Origin: Caballeronia terrestris
Lineage (GTDB): Bacteria > Pseudomonadota > Gammaproteobacteria > Burkholderiales > Burkholderiaceae
Length of the DNA stretch: 64,000 bases
Direction of reading: 5' to 3'
Assembly (NCBI RefSeq): GCF_001544515.1
Contig: NZ_FCOL02000023.1
Coordinates: 1 to 64,000 of the forward strand
Shown piece by piece: positions 1-9,124 of the stretch (the stretch's first letter is position 1; each line of letters begins with the position of its first letter). A model generated the notes under the pieces. The model saw only the letters and a program-made list of their open reading frames with translations. It was not told the DNA's origin and searched no databases. A program made the translations under genes and the position numbers.

Positions 1-750
1 GCGAGCGCGTCGCCATTCTCGCATCGTGGAATCAGCAACGACGATCCCGTGAAAACCCCCGCTTCTTCAGCACAGCCTTAAGTCGTTTTCTTACGATGCG
101 TCCGTGAAACGCGAGGAAGGAGTACGAGGGAAAAAGATCTCTGGAAGGTACTTCGTGCTACCGACGCAAATAAGGCGGCAGCAGAAGCTCACCAATAAGT
201 GATGCAGCAAATTGAGGCCTTCGGAGTAGTCGACGAGTGACCGCACGCACAACAGTGGAAGCGTTTTTCCGCTCGCGACGCGTCGGATCACGGGACCGGA
301 TATGAACTCCTACAAGAATCTGCGTCGTCTTCGCCCAGCCGCACGCGAATCGAGATGCATCCGACTACAGGCGAACATGCTTGCCTGAGCCGTTCTGGGC
401 ACCCAGGAAAGTTACTGCAGGCGGCAGCGTCACGGGCGCCGTATGCGAGTCAACCAATAGTATTGGACAACGTGACAGTTGCGCCTCCGCGACCGGGCGC
501 AGCCGGTCGAATCGGGCAATCGCCTTGACCGCGGACCGGCCCATAATCGAGGTGTGTAGGTGATCCAATGTGAATCGCTGCAGAAGCCGACGAGCCAACG
601 CGCATTATCACGCGCGGACGTCCGATGTTTGAGCGAAGCAGACGCCTGGATGAACGTCTGGCTGGGACGGCGAATGACGGCAAGCTGGCCGAACCCAGCC
701 TTCCTCCCGATCACCGACCGTCACCCGAAATCGCATCGGCGGCCCCGCCC
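1..750. other. Left-edge region without a supportable gene
   Basis: Short open frames exist on both strands here, but none has a good ribosome binding site, a recognisable motif or the codon style of the neighbours. A short frame ending with TGA near position 52 on the plus strand could be the tail of a gene that starts outside the window; I cannot confirm this. The region is less GC-rich than the genes to its right. Confidence 0.5.
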
Positions 751-1980
751 TCATCCCGCCGACACTGCGTACGAGCCTTGCCCGACCACAACCCTATCCG
801 CCGCCGCCCTCAAAAACGCAACGACCTCCCCCGCCGGCAACGGCCTGCTCAACAAGAAACCCTGCATCTGATCGCAGGCCAGTTCGCTGAGCGTTTGAAA
901 CTGCGACTCCGTCTCGACCCCCTCCGCCACCACCTCGATCTGCAGCGCCCTCGCAAGCGTCACAACCGCTGCCAGCAACGCATTCCCACGATGACCCGAA
1001 GCATCGAGATCGCGCATGAAAGAACCGTCGATCTTGATCTGATCGAACCTGAAGCGCTGCAAATATCCAAGGCTCGAATACCCCGTGCCGAAATCATCAA
1101 CGGCAACCGTATATCCTCGCCCCTGCAGCGCCTCGATCGTGCGGCTCGTGTTCTCGATATTCTGCATCGCCGTCGTCTCGGTGATCTCGAACATCAGCCG
1201 ACACGGATCGACGCCCGCCTCTTCGATTAGCGCATCGATGCGGTCCACCAGGTCCGGCACGTTGAACTGAATCGGCGAAAGATTCACCGCGACTGAAATC
1301 GCCGGCAGCCCTTGCGCGTCCCATAGCGCGATGTTGCGGCAGACCTCGCGCAACACCCAATCCCCGATCGAGATGATCAGCCCCGAGCGTTCCGCGATAG
1401 GAATGAATTCGAGCGGCGGAATGTCGCCGAGTTCAGGATGGCGCCAGCGAACCAGCGCCTCGACGCCCGTCACCGATTGCGATGCCACTCCGAACTTCGG
1501 CTGAAACGACACGCTCAGCTCGTCGTCGCTCAACGCGCGATGCAGATCGCGCTGCAGGATCAGCGACTTGAGCGCGGTGTGGTTCATCTGCGGCTCGAAC
1601 TCGCGAAACGTGTTGCGCCCGCTTTGCTTCGCGGCATACATCGCGGCGTCCGCGCTATGCAGCAGTTCATCGGCATTGCCGCCGTCGCAAGGATAGAACG
1701 CGATGCCGATGCTTGCGCTCACGCGCAACGGCAATCCGTTGACGACGATCTCCTGCGCAAGCCGCTGCAACACGCCATTCGCTATCGCAACAGCAGACGA
1801 CGCATCCGCCAGGTTCTCGGCCACGATCACGAATTCATCGCCGCCGAGCCGCGCAACCATGTCGGTATGGCGCAAGTCCTGACGCAGACGTTCCGCACAT
1901 ACTTGCAGCAAGTCGTCGCCGACGCCGTGGCCGAGCGAATCGTTGATCGCCTTGAAGCCGTCGAGGTCGATGAAGAGCAC
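751..1980 (-). CDS. GGDEF-EAL cyclic-di-GMP catalytic half (downstream part of a split gene)
   Basis: This piece carries a GGDEF domain followed by an EAL domain, so the parent protein would make and/or degrade cyclic-di-GMP. The GGDEF motif is intact (residues 46-50 from the GTG at 1980), with an RxxD inhibitory site five residues before it. The EAL motif is intact (about residues 174-176), as are later EAL-domain signatures (NLSPIQF, EITET, DDFGTGYSS, KIDGSF, EGVET). The frame is continuous with the MHYT segment upstream except for one amber codon at 1996-1998. The GTG at 1980 falls inside the first GGDEF strand and has no well-placed ribosome binding site, so efficient independent translation is doubtful. 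Catalytic residues look functional, so the loss is probably recent or is bypassed. Confidence 0.85.
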   Translation of the reverse strand: MLFIDLDGFKAINDSLGHGVGDDLLQVCAERLRQDLRHTDMVARLGGDEFVIVAENLADASSAVAIANGVLQRLAQEIVVNGLPLRVSASIGIAFYPCDGGNADELLHSADAAMYAAKQSGRNTFREFEPQMNHTALKSLILQRDLHRALSDDELSVSFQPKFGVASQSVTGVEALVRWRHPELGDIPPLEFIPIAERSGLIISIGDWVLREVCRNIALWDAQGLPAISVAVNLSPIQFNVPDLVDRIDALIEEAGVDPCRLMFEITETTAMQNIENTSRTIEALQGRGYTVAVDDFGTGYSSLGYLQRFRFDQIKIDGSFMRDLDASGHRGNALLAAVVTLARALQIEVVAEGVETESQFQTLSELACDQMQGFLLSRPLPAGEVVAFLRAAADRVVVGQGSYAVSAG

Positions 1981-1995
1981 GGCGAACGTCGCGTC

Positions 1996-1998
1996 CTA
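1996..1998 (-). other. In-frame amber stop inside an MHYT-GGDEF-EAL gene
   Basis: The codon between the linker (ending DECAR) and the first GGDEF strand (DATFAVLFIDLD) reads TAG. Both flanks are in the same frame and read as normal GGDEF sequence, so no indel is involved. A single CAG to TAG transition (Gln to stop) would explain it. Confidence 0.85.
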
Positions 1999-2850
1999 CC
2001 GCGCGCATTCGTCGACCGCCCGCGCGATGCGCGAGGATAGGTGCTGACGGTTCGGCAGCTTCGTCAAGGCATCGTGCGTGCCGAGATAGTGCAGTTGCCG
2101 GTTCGCGCGCCTGAGCGAGATGGAGAGGCTGCTCGTATGAAAACCGAGCAACGCGAGCGTGCCGACCAGGACCGTGAACGACGTCGCCGTGACGACGAGC
2201 GCAAGCCAGTTCGCATCGAGCTTCTCACCGGACAGACACACGCTGCCTGCGGTGAAATTGGCCGCACTCATGCCGAAATAGTGCATGCCGGTGATCGCGA
2301 TCGCCATGACGATTGCCGCAGCGAGCCGCTTGAAAACGAGGTTCTCGGCGCCCGGCGTGCGCAGCGTGAACGCGAGCCAGAGCGCCGCTATCGAAGCGAC
2401 GATCGCCACGCCCACCGAGAGCGCCACCCTCCACATGGTGTACTCGATTTCCGGCGCCATCTGCATGGCGTGCATGCCGGTATAGTGCATCGCGGCCACG
2501 CCGACGCCCATGATCGTGCCGGCGACGCACAAGCGCCTCAATGACAACGCGCCGCGGCTTGCTGTGGCGAGCGCGATGAACGACACGCAGATCGCAAGCA
2601 ACAGCGACGCCGCGGTGATGGTGAAGTCGTAGCCGACCGCGATCGGCAATGAGAACGCGAGCATGCCGATGAAGTGCATCGACCAGATCCCGACGCCCAT
2701 CGACACCGCGCCGCCGGCGAGCCACAGCGGCCGCCGTTTCGCGCTCGCGAGCGCATTCAGGCCGCCGGACAGTTCCACCGCCGTATAGGACGCAAGGAAT
2801 GCGACCACCAGCGACAGGCAAACCAGCAGCGGGTTATAGACACCAGTCAT
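1996..2850 (-). CDS. MHYT-domain membrane sensor (upstream part of a split GGDEF-EAL gene)
   Basis: This is an integral membrane sensor domain of the MHYT type, with about seven transmembrane segments. Repeated signatures MHFIGM, MHYTGM and MHYFGM are visible; their His/Met residues are proposed in the family to bind metal, possibly copper, and to sense diatomic gas or redox state. After the last membrane segment comes the linker and the start of the GGDEF domain (THDALTKLPNR), then an amber codon stops translation. The ATG at 2850 is preceded by a GAGGG-type ribosome binding site. Without read-through the product is a 284-residue membrane protein with no cyclic-di-GMP activity. The full protein would be about 700 residues, usual for MHYT-GGDEF-EAL proteins. 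Confidence 0.85.
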   Translation of the reverse strand: MTGVYNPLLVCLSLVVAFLASYTAVELSGGLNALASAKRRPLWLAGGAVSMGVGIWSMHFIGMLAFSLPIAVGYDFTITAASLLLAICVSFIALATASRGALSLRRLCVAGTIMGVGVAAMHYTGMHAMQMAPEIEYTMWRVALSVGVAIVASIAALWLAFTLRTPGAENLVFKRLAAAIVMAIAITGMHYFGMSAANFTAGSVCLSGEKLDANWLALVVTATSFTVLVGTLALLGFHTSSLSISLRRANRQLHYLGTHDALTKLPNRQHLSSRIARAVDECAR

Positions 2851-3197
2851 CGGCCCTCTCTCTCTACTTCTCGTAACAGTCTTTGCGACTGTTTCTTCTG
2901 CGCCTCGACTCAGCTTCGGAAGCCGCTCCGCATCGATGCACGGCGCGTGCTTCCTGGTGTTCTATCGGCGGGAAAGCGGAAAACTTTACATTTGCATTCG
3001 ATCAGGCCAACACCGCGAGCGCGTGAAGCGTCGCCCTCGATACGCCAGTTGCGATTTCCCCGCACCTCAGCGAGAGGTCGCCGGCGTGCTCGCCGTCCTG
3101 CCGGGCGCGATCGTCAGGCTTCCGGGGATGTCCGCGGCTCCGTCACACCGCGGACACTTGGCGGTGAACCTGGATCGGCACAATCGGCTCGTTCACT
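2851..3197. other. Intergenic region upstream of the MHYT gene
   Basis: About 350 bases lie between the MHYT gene start and the stop of the SRPBCC gene. I see no coding frame here with neighbour-like codon use, and no clear hairpin. It should hold the promoter of the MHYT-GGDEF-EAL gene. Confidence 0.4.
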
Positions 3198-3788
3198 TCA
3201 TTGAATGCGACTGCGTTGATCCTCGGCGACCGGCCCGCTCCTGCCCGACGGCGCGTTCTCGAGCAAGCTCCTCAACCGCTCAACGGCTTCGTCGGACTCC
3301 GACTGGATCTTCCGCCGCAGCACGATCGCGTTGACGAACGCGAACCACAGCGACGGCGCGCCATACGTGAACTCGCGCACGAAGCGCGTGCCGCGCGCCT
3401 CTGGCATGAGCGTATAAGTGACCGTGCCAGCCGCGCGACCGTCGATCGTCCCGGCTATCGACCACTTCACGGGATACTCGCGCGTGATGACGGTCCACAC
3501 GACCTGTCCGCGTCTGCCTGCCACGCGAAAATCCTCGATCACCTGTTCGCCGACATCGAGCGAATGATCAGTCTGCCCGCTTACTGCAAGCGACGACGGG
3601 TGCCACGCGGGCCAGTGAACCGGCGTCGTGACGAAGTCGAATACGGTCGAAGGCGCACGCTGGATCGAGGCTGAGGTGACGATATGCGTATCGAGCACCG
3701 GGCTGCGCGGCAGCGGAATGAAGAGCGCAGCGACGATGACGAGCAGCGACGCAATGACGCCAAGGACAGGTCGTGCGCGGATACTCAC
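3198..3788 (-). CDS. SRPBCC (START-like) family protein with N-terminal membrane segment
   Basis: The protein has one N-terminal hydrophobic segment (about residues 6-25, ARPVLGVIASLLVIVAALF) followed by a polyketide-cyclase/SRPBCC fold (SASIQRAPSTVFDFVTTP, then WHP and later VREFTYG). SRPBCC proteins bind hydrophobic ligands in a deep cavity; the ligand here is unknown. I chose the GTG at 3788 because it overlaps the stop of the exporter gene upstream (GTGA, 3785-3788), which implies translational coupling; the frame is open further upstream but that part lies inside the exporter gene. It may act with the exporter in handling a lipophilic compound. Confidence 0.75.
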   Translation of the reverse strand: MSIRARPVLGVIASLLVIVAALFIPLPRSPVLDTHIVTSASIQRAPSTVFDFVTTPVHWPAWHPSSLAVSGQTDHSLDVGEQVIEDFRVAGRRGQVVWTVITREYPVKWSIAGTIDGRAAGTVTYTLMPEARGTRFVREFTYGAPSLWFAFVNAIVLRRKIQSESDEAVERLRSLLENAPSGRSGPVAEDQRSRIQ

Positions 3789-5380
3789 GTGACGCGCCCT
3801 TCGGCTTCGCCATGCACGACCTGCACGGCGGGCACGAACCACGCGAGGCACAAGCCGACGAACGCGGCCATCGCGGCGACCACAAGGCCGATATGAATCG
3901 ACACGACAAGCGCGTCGCGAGCCGAGTGCATCATCGCGTCGCCTTCATGACCGGCGCTGACCAGCCTCTCGATCAACGCGGACTGCTCGGCGCGGTCGAT
4001 CAACAAGTCCGGGCTCGCAAACGACTTGAGCCACTGCGTCGCCTGATACGAATCGAGCGAGCGATGCACGCTCCCCGCGTAGAGATGCCCCAGGAGCGCA
4101 CCCGTGATCGCGGTGCCGAGTATGCCGCCGAAGATGCGCAGCGATTGCAGCAACGCCGTCACCGCGCCAATATGATCGCGCGCGACGATCTGTTGCGAGC
4201 AGATCGTCAGGTTCGTCGCGACGAGACCGAGACCAAGTCCGCTCGCGCCCATGCAGGCCATCCAGACCGGATGCGGTTCGTGGCCGGTGAGCGAAACGAG
4301 CGAAAGACAGCCGATGACACACAGCGCAAAGCCGATGTACAGCAGCCTGTTCGCACGACGAATACGCGTGACGATGCGGTTGTTGAGCACGCTGCCAACC
4401 GACGTGCCGAGCAGCAACGGCGTGATCAGCATGCCCGATTCGTGCGGTGACATGCCGAAGCCGCCCTGGAACAGCAAGGGCACGTAAAAGACCATCGAGA
4501 AGAGCGCGAAGCCGCCGAGGACCGATATCGCAAACAGCGCGGCGAGCTTGCGGTCGAGCAGCACGTCGACGGGTACGACCGGATAGCCCATGCGCTTTTC
4601 CCAGAAGTACAGCGTCATGCCGCAGACCAATGTGATCGTGAACAACAGGATCGTCGTGCGGCTGATGCCCTCTCTCGGCAACAGCTCGATCAGCAGTTGC
4701 AAGGCGCCGAACACCACCGCGACGACGCATGCGCCGAGCCAGTCGAGTTGTATCGCGCCGCTTCGTGCAATTCGAGGACGCAACTTCGGCACGAACATCT
4801 GAACGAACAGCAGCGAGACGATGCCCACGGGTACGTTGACGAAGAACACGAGCCGCCAGCCTTGCATCTGCGTGAGCATGCCGCCGAGCGTCGGGCCGAT
4901 CACGTTCGCGATGCCGAACGACGACGTGACGAACATCAGCCAGCGCAACCGCAGCTTCGGATCGGGGAAGAGGTCGGCCACGGTCGCGAACACGGTGCCG
5001 ATGAGTATGCCGCCGCCTATCCCCTGCAATCCGCGCGCGATCACGAGCGACAGCATGTTGACGGCAAGTCCGCAAAGGATGGAGGCCAGCGTGAACAGCG
5101 CAATTGCCGCGACGAGAAAGGGCTTGCGGCCGAACAGATCGCCGAGGCGCCCGAAGATCGGAATCGTGATGACGGACGCGAGCATGTACGACGTCGCGAC
5201 CCACGTATATAAATCGAAACCCTTCAGATCAGCAACGATGCGAGGCAACGCCGTGCCGACGATCGTCTGGTCCAATGCAACGAGCATCGTGACGAACGCA
5301 ATGCCGAGCATGGCGAGCAGTGATTCGCGAAACGGCAGCAGTTGCCGCTCCGGATCGTGAGTAGCGACGACGGATCTCAT
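3785..5380 (-). CDS. MFS exporter, DHA2 (EmrB/QacA-like) family
   Basis: This is a drug:proton antiporter-type permease of 531 residues, the length expected for 14 transmembrane segments. Seen directly: an early membrane-helix motif with LDQTIVGTALPRI, the family antiporter signature, and the loop motif GRLGDLFGRKP between helices 2 and 3. The ATG at 5380 is preceded by GGAG with a 6-base spacer, so I prefer it to longer forms. It is the first gene of a two-gene operon with the SRPBCC protein. Substrate cannot be read from sequence; no membrane-fusion (EmrA) partner is adjacent, so it may work alone at the inner membrane. Confidence 0.88.
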   Translation of the reverse strand: MRSVVATHDPERQLLPFRESLLAMLGIAFVTMLVALDQTIVGTALPRIVADLKGFDLYTWVATSYMLASVITIPIFGRLGDLFGRKPFLVAAIALFTLASILCGLAVNMLSLVIARGLQGIGGGILIGTVFATVADLFPDPKLRLRWLMFVTSSFGIANVIGPTLGGMLTQMQGWRLVFFVNVPVGIVSLLFVQMFVPKLRPRIARSGAIQLDWLGACVVAVVFGALQLLIELLPREGISRTTILLFTITLVCGMTLYFWEKRMGYPVVPVDVLLDRKLAALFAISVLGGFALFSMVFYVPLLFQGGFGMSPHESGMLITPLLLGTSVGSVLNNRIVTRIRRANRLLYIGFALCVIGCLSLVSLTGHEPHPVWMACMGASGLGLGLVATNLTICSQQIVARDHIGAVTALLQSLRIFGGILGTAITGALLGHLYAGSVHRSLDSYQATQWLKSFASPDLLIDRAEQSALIERLVSAGHEGDAMMHSARDALVVSIHIGLVVAAMAAFVGLCLAWFVPAVQVVHGEAEGRVT

Positions 5381-5506
5381 TGCATGCTCCATCGCGCTCG
5401 CGAAAATACATGACTCTCGGAGAGTGATACCTGCGCCTGAAAATGGCAAGCGCTGCGCGATGGTGTTTTTTGCAATTACATGAAGCGCCTAATTCAGGAG
5501 CGCCCC

Positions 5507-5527
5507 GCCGCAAACCCGGCTTGCGGC
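5507..5527. repeat. Inverted repeat downstream of the methyltransferase gene
   Basis: Arms GCCGCAA and TTGCGGC are perfect complements separated by seven bases. It lies about 55 bases past the methyltransferase stop, where a terminator would sit, but there is no T-tract on the expected strand, so factor-independent termination is not supported. Confidence 0.35.
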
Positions 5528-5582
5528 CGGCAGATCATGAAGTATTGCGAGGACAGCCACCACGGCGTATGCGGCATCGGAC

Positions 5583-6197
5583 TCAATGCACGGCATCGAT
5601 CACGAAGCGCTGGCTGACGATTTTCCGCAGCTCGCGAAAATCGAAACCCTTGTGCGTCGTGCGCGGATTCTGCGGGCGGCTAACTGGGATGCCGACCATC
5701 GCTTTGAGCAATTCCGCCGGCGAATATTCCGACTTGAATGAGTGGCTGCGAATCATCCAGTTCGAGACCTTCGGCGCGATCGCGAGGCCATACATGATCG
5801 GCACCGAGAGAATGAATGCGCCGCTCGGTTTCAGGATGCGCGCGGCATCGTCGAGCAATGCATCGAGTTCGCTCGAATAGAGATGTTCGCAGACCTCGAA
5901 CGCGGTCAGCACGTCGACGCTCTGCGCTTCGACCGTGTCGAGGGATTCGGCATACTCCACTTCGGGAAACGTCGGCGCCATGTACGGATCGTGGCCGACG
6001 AGCGTCACGTCCGGGCGCGCTTCGCCGAGTTCGTGCAGAAAGAGGCCCGGCCCGGCGCCGAAATCGACGACCGTGCCGCTCTTCGCGCAGGATTGGGTGA
6101 CGAGGCCGATCGCCATCGTCATGCGAGTTCGATGCGCGAAGCGCGCGAGCGGATTTCCCGATTTGACTGTTTGTTCTTCGTACGAAATCTCGCGCAT
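5583..6197 (-). CDS. Class I SAM-dependent methyltransferase
   Basis: The 204-residue protein has the Rossmann methyltransferase pattern: motif I VVDFGAGPGLFL (about residues 43-54), an acidic residue at the end of strand 2 (GHDPY), and the post-I region DVLTAFEVCEHL, a pattern typical of the UbiE/UbiG-like Methyltransf_11 group. A GGAGG-type ribosome binding site precedes the ATG at 6197. The acceptor substrate is unknown. The C-terminus (TTHKGFDFRELRKIVSQ) is not one I recognise. It is transcribed in the same direction as the secreted protein gene upstream, 227 bases away, so co-transcription is possible but not required. Confidence 0.8.
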   Translation of the reverse strand: MREISYEEQTVKSGNPLARFAHRTRMTMAIGLVTQSCAKSGTVVDFGAGPGLFLHELGEARPDVTLVGHDPYMAPTFPEVEYAESLDTVEAQSVDVLTAFEVCEHLYSSELDALLDDAARILKPSGAFILSVPIMYGLAIAPKVSNWMIRSHSFKSEYSPAELLKAMVGIPVSRPQNPRTTHKGFDFRELRKIVSQRFVIDAVH

Positions 6198-6424
6198 CGG
6201 GAAGCCTCCACGGGGTGATCAGTCTGATGAACTGGCCCGACTCATGCTCTGCGCGATGAATATTGTTATTCATCGATTCCCGCGATATTGCTGCTGTCGA
6301 GGACACCACGCAACCATCAGCGATAGGCTTTTTGCGCCGAACTACCGCCGGCTTCCGCCAGCTTGCTCGTTTTACCGGTTGACGCGACCGCAGCGGAAGT
6401 ACGCGATCCGCTGCGGTCGTGTGG

Positions 6425-6975
6425 TCACTCGTGATGGTCGTGATATGCAAAGACCTTTTTCCGTCGAAGCTCACTTGCACAGCCTGGCGACACCCCTTGT
6501 CGCACGGGTATTTGTCTTTGGCGGGCGTAGACGAAGGCACGGTCTCCACGGCGATAAGGGCTTTGACAATAGTCCCGCCGCCGCCGATGACCATCTTCAA
6601 GTCGAGCTCCACGCCGCTCGGGTACTTGATGGTCATGGTGCCGGTGCAATTGGAGTTCACCGTGTAGTCGCCGCTTTGCATTGGGTTGAAATCGCTTCCC
6701 TTGGGGACGCCGTTGATATTCCCGAAATCGGTTCTTTGAAAATGCCCTACGCCGTCGAATGACAGGATCGCGACGTCGTTGAGGATCGACGGATTTTCAA
6801 ACGGATGGACGGTTCCTGAGCCATCCACTATCCCCAAGATTTCTCCTGCAGCGCTAAACGCGTATGCGCCTCTCAATGTCTCGCTCGAGCATCTTTCCGT
6901 GGCTTGTGCTTCGCCGCCAAGCAATAGAAGCGCGCTAGCGAATGCTGACAAAACGGTGACGCGATTGCGTTTCAT
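6425..6975 (-). pseudogene. Secreted protein of unknown function, frameshifted near its end
   Basis: The ATG at 6975 (AAAGGAG upstream) opens a protein with a clear signal peptide (MKRNRVTVLSAFASALLLLGG...) and a mature region rich in Gly, Thr and Asp, including SILNDVAILSFDGVGHF, GNINGVPKG and CTGTMTIKYPSG, plus a CDKGC pair of cysteines. Near the C-terminus, at an A5 run (minus strand, positions 6456-6460), the frame shifts. Reading on in the original frame runs 255 codons into and across the methyltransferase gene, which is implausible. Adding one A gives KKVFAYHDHHE and an immediate stop at 6425, the natural end. Either a one-base deletion or a sequencing error explains this. Function unknown; likely periplasmic or extracellular. 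Confidence 0.65.
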
Positions 6976-7442
6976 GTTCGTCTCCTTTAATGGGAATTAG
7001 CGCTGTCGTCATGAATCGCGCGCTTGACTTCATCAAGCGCCTGGAGATGCGAAGGGACCCACTACTAGCGGGAACATAAGAGCCGGCTCCGTCAAGCCGG
7101 AAATGAACGACACGGTCGTGACCACGCAGCGGCATCATCGCCACGGCACGGATCGAAGTTGTAGGAGTGGTTATTCCGCCGAGCGGCGATTGCTCTCGGC
7201 CGGCAGACACTTGCAAAGTGCTGCGCATCGGTGACTTGTGAGTCGGCGTGGCGCATTGCTTTGCGTCACGCCAATCAGTCTGAGTGACGAACATCCACTA
7301 TCAAAATGAAAGCTACGTGATTCGCTTGAAAGACGGGTAGGACAGTGAGGCAAACGTAAGCTCCCACGGTTGCAGCCGGCATCAAACCGGAGTACGGTTC
7401 GATGCCGAAAGCAATCGTGCTTCAAAGACCTGGGAGATTTCC
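6976..7442. other. Intergenic region between divergent genes
   Basis: This 467-base gap lies between the divergently transcribed secreted-protein and DUF2278 genes and must hold both promoters. Short minus-strand frames are present but lack codon bias, motifs and ribosome binding sites. I see no convincing hairpin or repeat. Confidence 0.4.
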
Positions 7443-8087
7443 ATGGCCATTCAATACGGGGTTCTGAAAGGCACCGTCCGTGGACACCTGCGCGACGCCG
7501 ACGACGACCACTACCAAATTCTCGTTCAAGGCGATGACACCGCTTTCCGTGTCGCGGTCAACGTCAAGTCATCAGCTCCGAAGGCCCCTTCGATCGTGCT
7601 CTTCGAGACGACTACCTCTCTTCCCCAAACCTTCACGAAGGGCTTAAGCGCGCTTGGTGCCGGCTTTTCGACGCTCGTGTCCGCGCCCGGCGGACTGGCT
7701 ATCGACTTCGTGCGCAGCGGACTCGTGGATACGGCCGCGATGAAGCCGCTTCCACCTGACAAACCTGGCGCGAACAATGACCTCAAGGACACGCTGGAGA
7801 CTGCCGTGCTGGATGCAATGCGGCTCGAAGGGTCGTCGATTTATGCGTTCGGTTCACGGTGGGGGCCCGAAGATGGCAATCCCGACCAATACTTCTCGTT
7901 CGTGCCCGGCAACGGCGTTCACGACATCCATATGAACCAGGGCAACAGTGGGAAGTACAAGGCGGATAACGGCGTCTTTCAGGACGGCGCTTTGATCATC
8001 GAGTATCCCGGGAACGGGTGGCGTGCGTTCTTCATCGCATTTCAGTCGCAGACCTTTGATACAGACGATCGGGGCAACCCTAAATAG
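7443..8087 (+). CDS. DUF2278 (YukJ-like) family protein
   Basis: The protein opens with the typical pattern of this family, a short beta-rich start (IQYGVLKGTVRG) followed by HYQILVQGDDTAFRVAVNVKSS, and contains later conserved blocks: YAFGSRWGPE, GVHDIHMNQGN and FQDGALIIEYPG. Its 214 residues fit the family's usual size of about 210-230. The biochemical role of DUF2278 is unknown. There is no signal peptide, so it is probably cytoplasmic. A GGGAG ribosome binding site precedes the ATG. It ends 24 bases from the convergent nitrile hydratase accessory gene. Confidence 0.85.
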   Translation: MAIQYGVLKGTVRGHLRDADDDHYQILVQGDDTAFRVAVNVKSSAPKAPSIVLFETTTSLPQTFTKGLSALGAGFSTLVSAPGGLAIDFVRSGLVDTAAMKPLPPDKPGANNDLKDTLETAVLDAMRLEGSSIYAFGSRWGPEDGNPDQYFSFVPGNGVHDIHMNQGNSGKYKADNGVFQDGALIIEYPGNGWRAFFIAFQSQTFDTDDRGNPK

Positions 8088-8111
8088 CATCGTCGACTTG
8101 ACGCGAAGGGC

Positions 8112-8468
8112 TCATCGCTCGAGTTCGATCGGCTGCCCGTGCGGCGTTCTGCGCGCCGCTCTGTCCCACGCATCGCGGAGGTGCACAAGCGAGTCGTCGG
8201 TCACGAGTCCCTTGATCGTGCTGATGCGCTCCAGCGCGGTGAGCCAATGACGATAGTAAGTATCGCCGCGGTCCGAATCGCCAGCGGCCTGCGCGTCGCG
8301 GATTGCCTGATTCAGGCACGTCGCCCATTCCGTCCACGTGAACAAGCCGCGCTCGTACAGCGCCAGCGTCATGGCGAACGCCTGCGCTTCCCACGGTGCT
8401 TTGAAAACTGGCCCCGCATCGTCACATGGCAGTGCCGGCAATGCGGCACGCAATTCGGGCAGGTTCAT
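8112..8468 (-). CDS. Nitrile hydratase accessory protein
   Basis: This small protein (118 residues) resembles nitrile hydratase beta-subunit N-termini and the accessory proteins that help insert cobalt or swap the alpha subunit during maturation. Visible family features include FKAPWEAQAFAMTLALYERG, FTWTEWATCLNQAI and the YYRHWLTALE block. The ATG at 8468 overlaps the beta-subunit stop (ATGA, 8465-8468), which decides the start over a longer upstream form. It is the last gene of the three-gene operon. The known role of such proteins in cobalt-type enzymes is chaperoning the metal site; the exact mechanism here is inferred. Confidence 0.85.
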   Translation of the reverse strand: MNLPELRAALPALPCDDAGPVFKAPWEAQAFAMTLALYERGLFTWTEWATCLNQAIRDAQAAGDSDRGDTYYRHWLTALERISTIKGLVTDDSLVHLRDAWDRAARRTPHGQPIELER

Positions 8469-9124
8469 TGCGCCTCGATCAGATACGGTTCCCAACAGTC
8501 AACGCAAACTGAAGCCGCCGTCGTATCGGCGCCCCAGAGCTCAGCGCCGTCGAAGCGCACCGTGTAGAGCCATTGCGGTTGTTCACCGAGGCCGAGCGCG
8601 TTCGTATCGGGAAAGACATGCGCGCCATGCACGGCGACGATGCGTCCTCGTTTGCCCCGGCAATAGCGCGGCAAACGCGTGTGTGTGGATGGATTGATTT
8701 GCCGCGTCTGCACCGAATCGCCGATGCTGAACCGCGCTTCCACGCTCACCGCTCGATTGACGGGACCGCCTCGCAGCAACGCCGCCGTTACGTCTTTGGC
8801 CAACAACACTCGGGGAACCTGCGCAGCGTCACATTTCGATTCGCCGGCCTCGATTTCATCGGCACTCGCCAGCCCCGTGCTCAGCACGAGCTTCCTCAAG
8901 CCTTCGAACCAGATCTCGTAGTACGTACTGGAAAGGTATTGCGCAGGCGGTAAACTCTCGCGCGCCGCGCGTGCCATGTCGATGTTCCACTTCCCTGTCG
9001 CCCCCATCGCCAGCGTGACCGCGAGCACTCTGCGCTCCCAGTCCGCGTGAAAGAGCGAGACGTCGTCATCGTGAGCAACCGGACCGAACGCCTGCATTCC
9101 GCCGAGATCCTGCGCACCGTTCAT
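8465..9124 (-). CDS. nthB: Nitrile hydratase beta subunit
   Basis: The start [16 protein letters not shown] is the classic beta-subunit N-terminus. A helical first half containing [16 protein letters not shown] and YYEIWFEGL is followed by the SH3-like C-terminal domain with [15 protein letters not shown] and [10 protein letters not shown]. With the alpha subunit it forms the heterodimer that hydrates nitriles to amides in the cytoplasm. At 219 residues it is a normal length. It overlaps the alpha stop (ATGA, 9121-9124) and the accessory gene start, so the three are translationally coupled at equal stoichiometry. Confidence 0.95.
   Translation of the reverse strand: MNGAQDLGGMQAFGPVAHDDDVSLFHADWERRVLAVTLAMGATGKWNIDMARAARESLPPAQYLSSTYYEIWFEGLRKLVLSTGLASADEIEAGESKCDAAQVPRVLLAKDVTAALLRGGPVNRAVSVEARFSIGDSVQTRQINPSTHTRLPRYCRGKRGRIVAVHGAHVFPDTNALGLGEQPQWLYTVRFDGAELWGADTTAASVCVDCWEPYLIEAQ

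Noticed and set aside
5680..6424. Long frame continuing from the secreted protein into the methyltransferase
   Set aside because: It crosses another well-supported gene in a different frame and loses all family-like sequence; explained by the frameshift near 6456.
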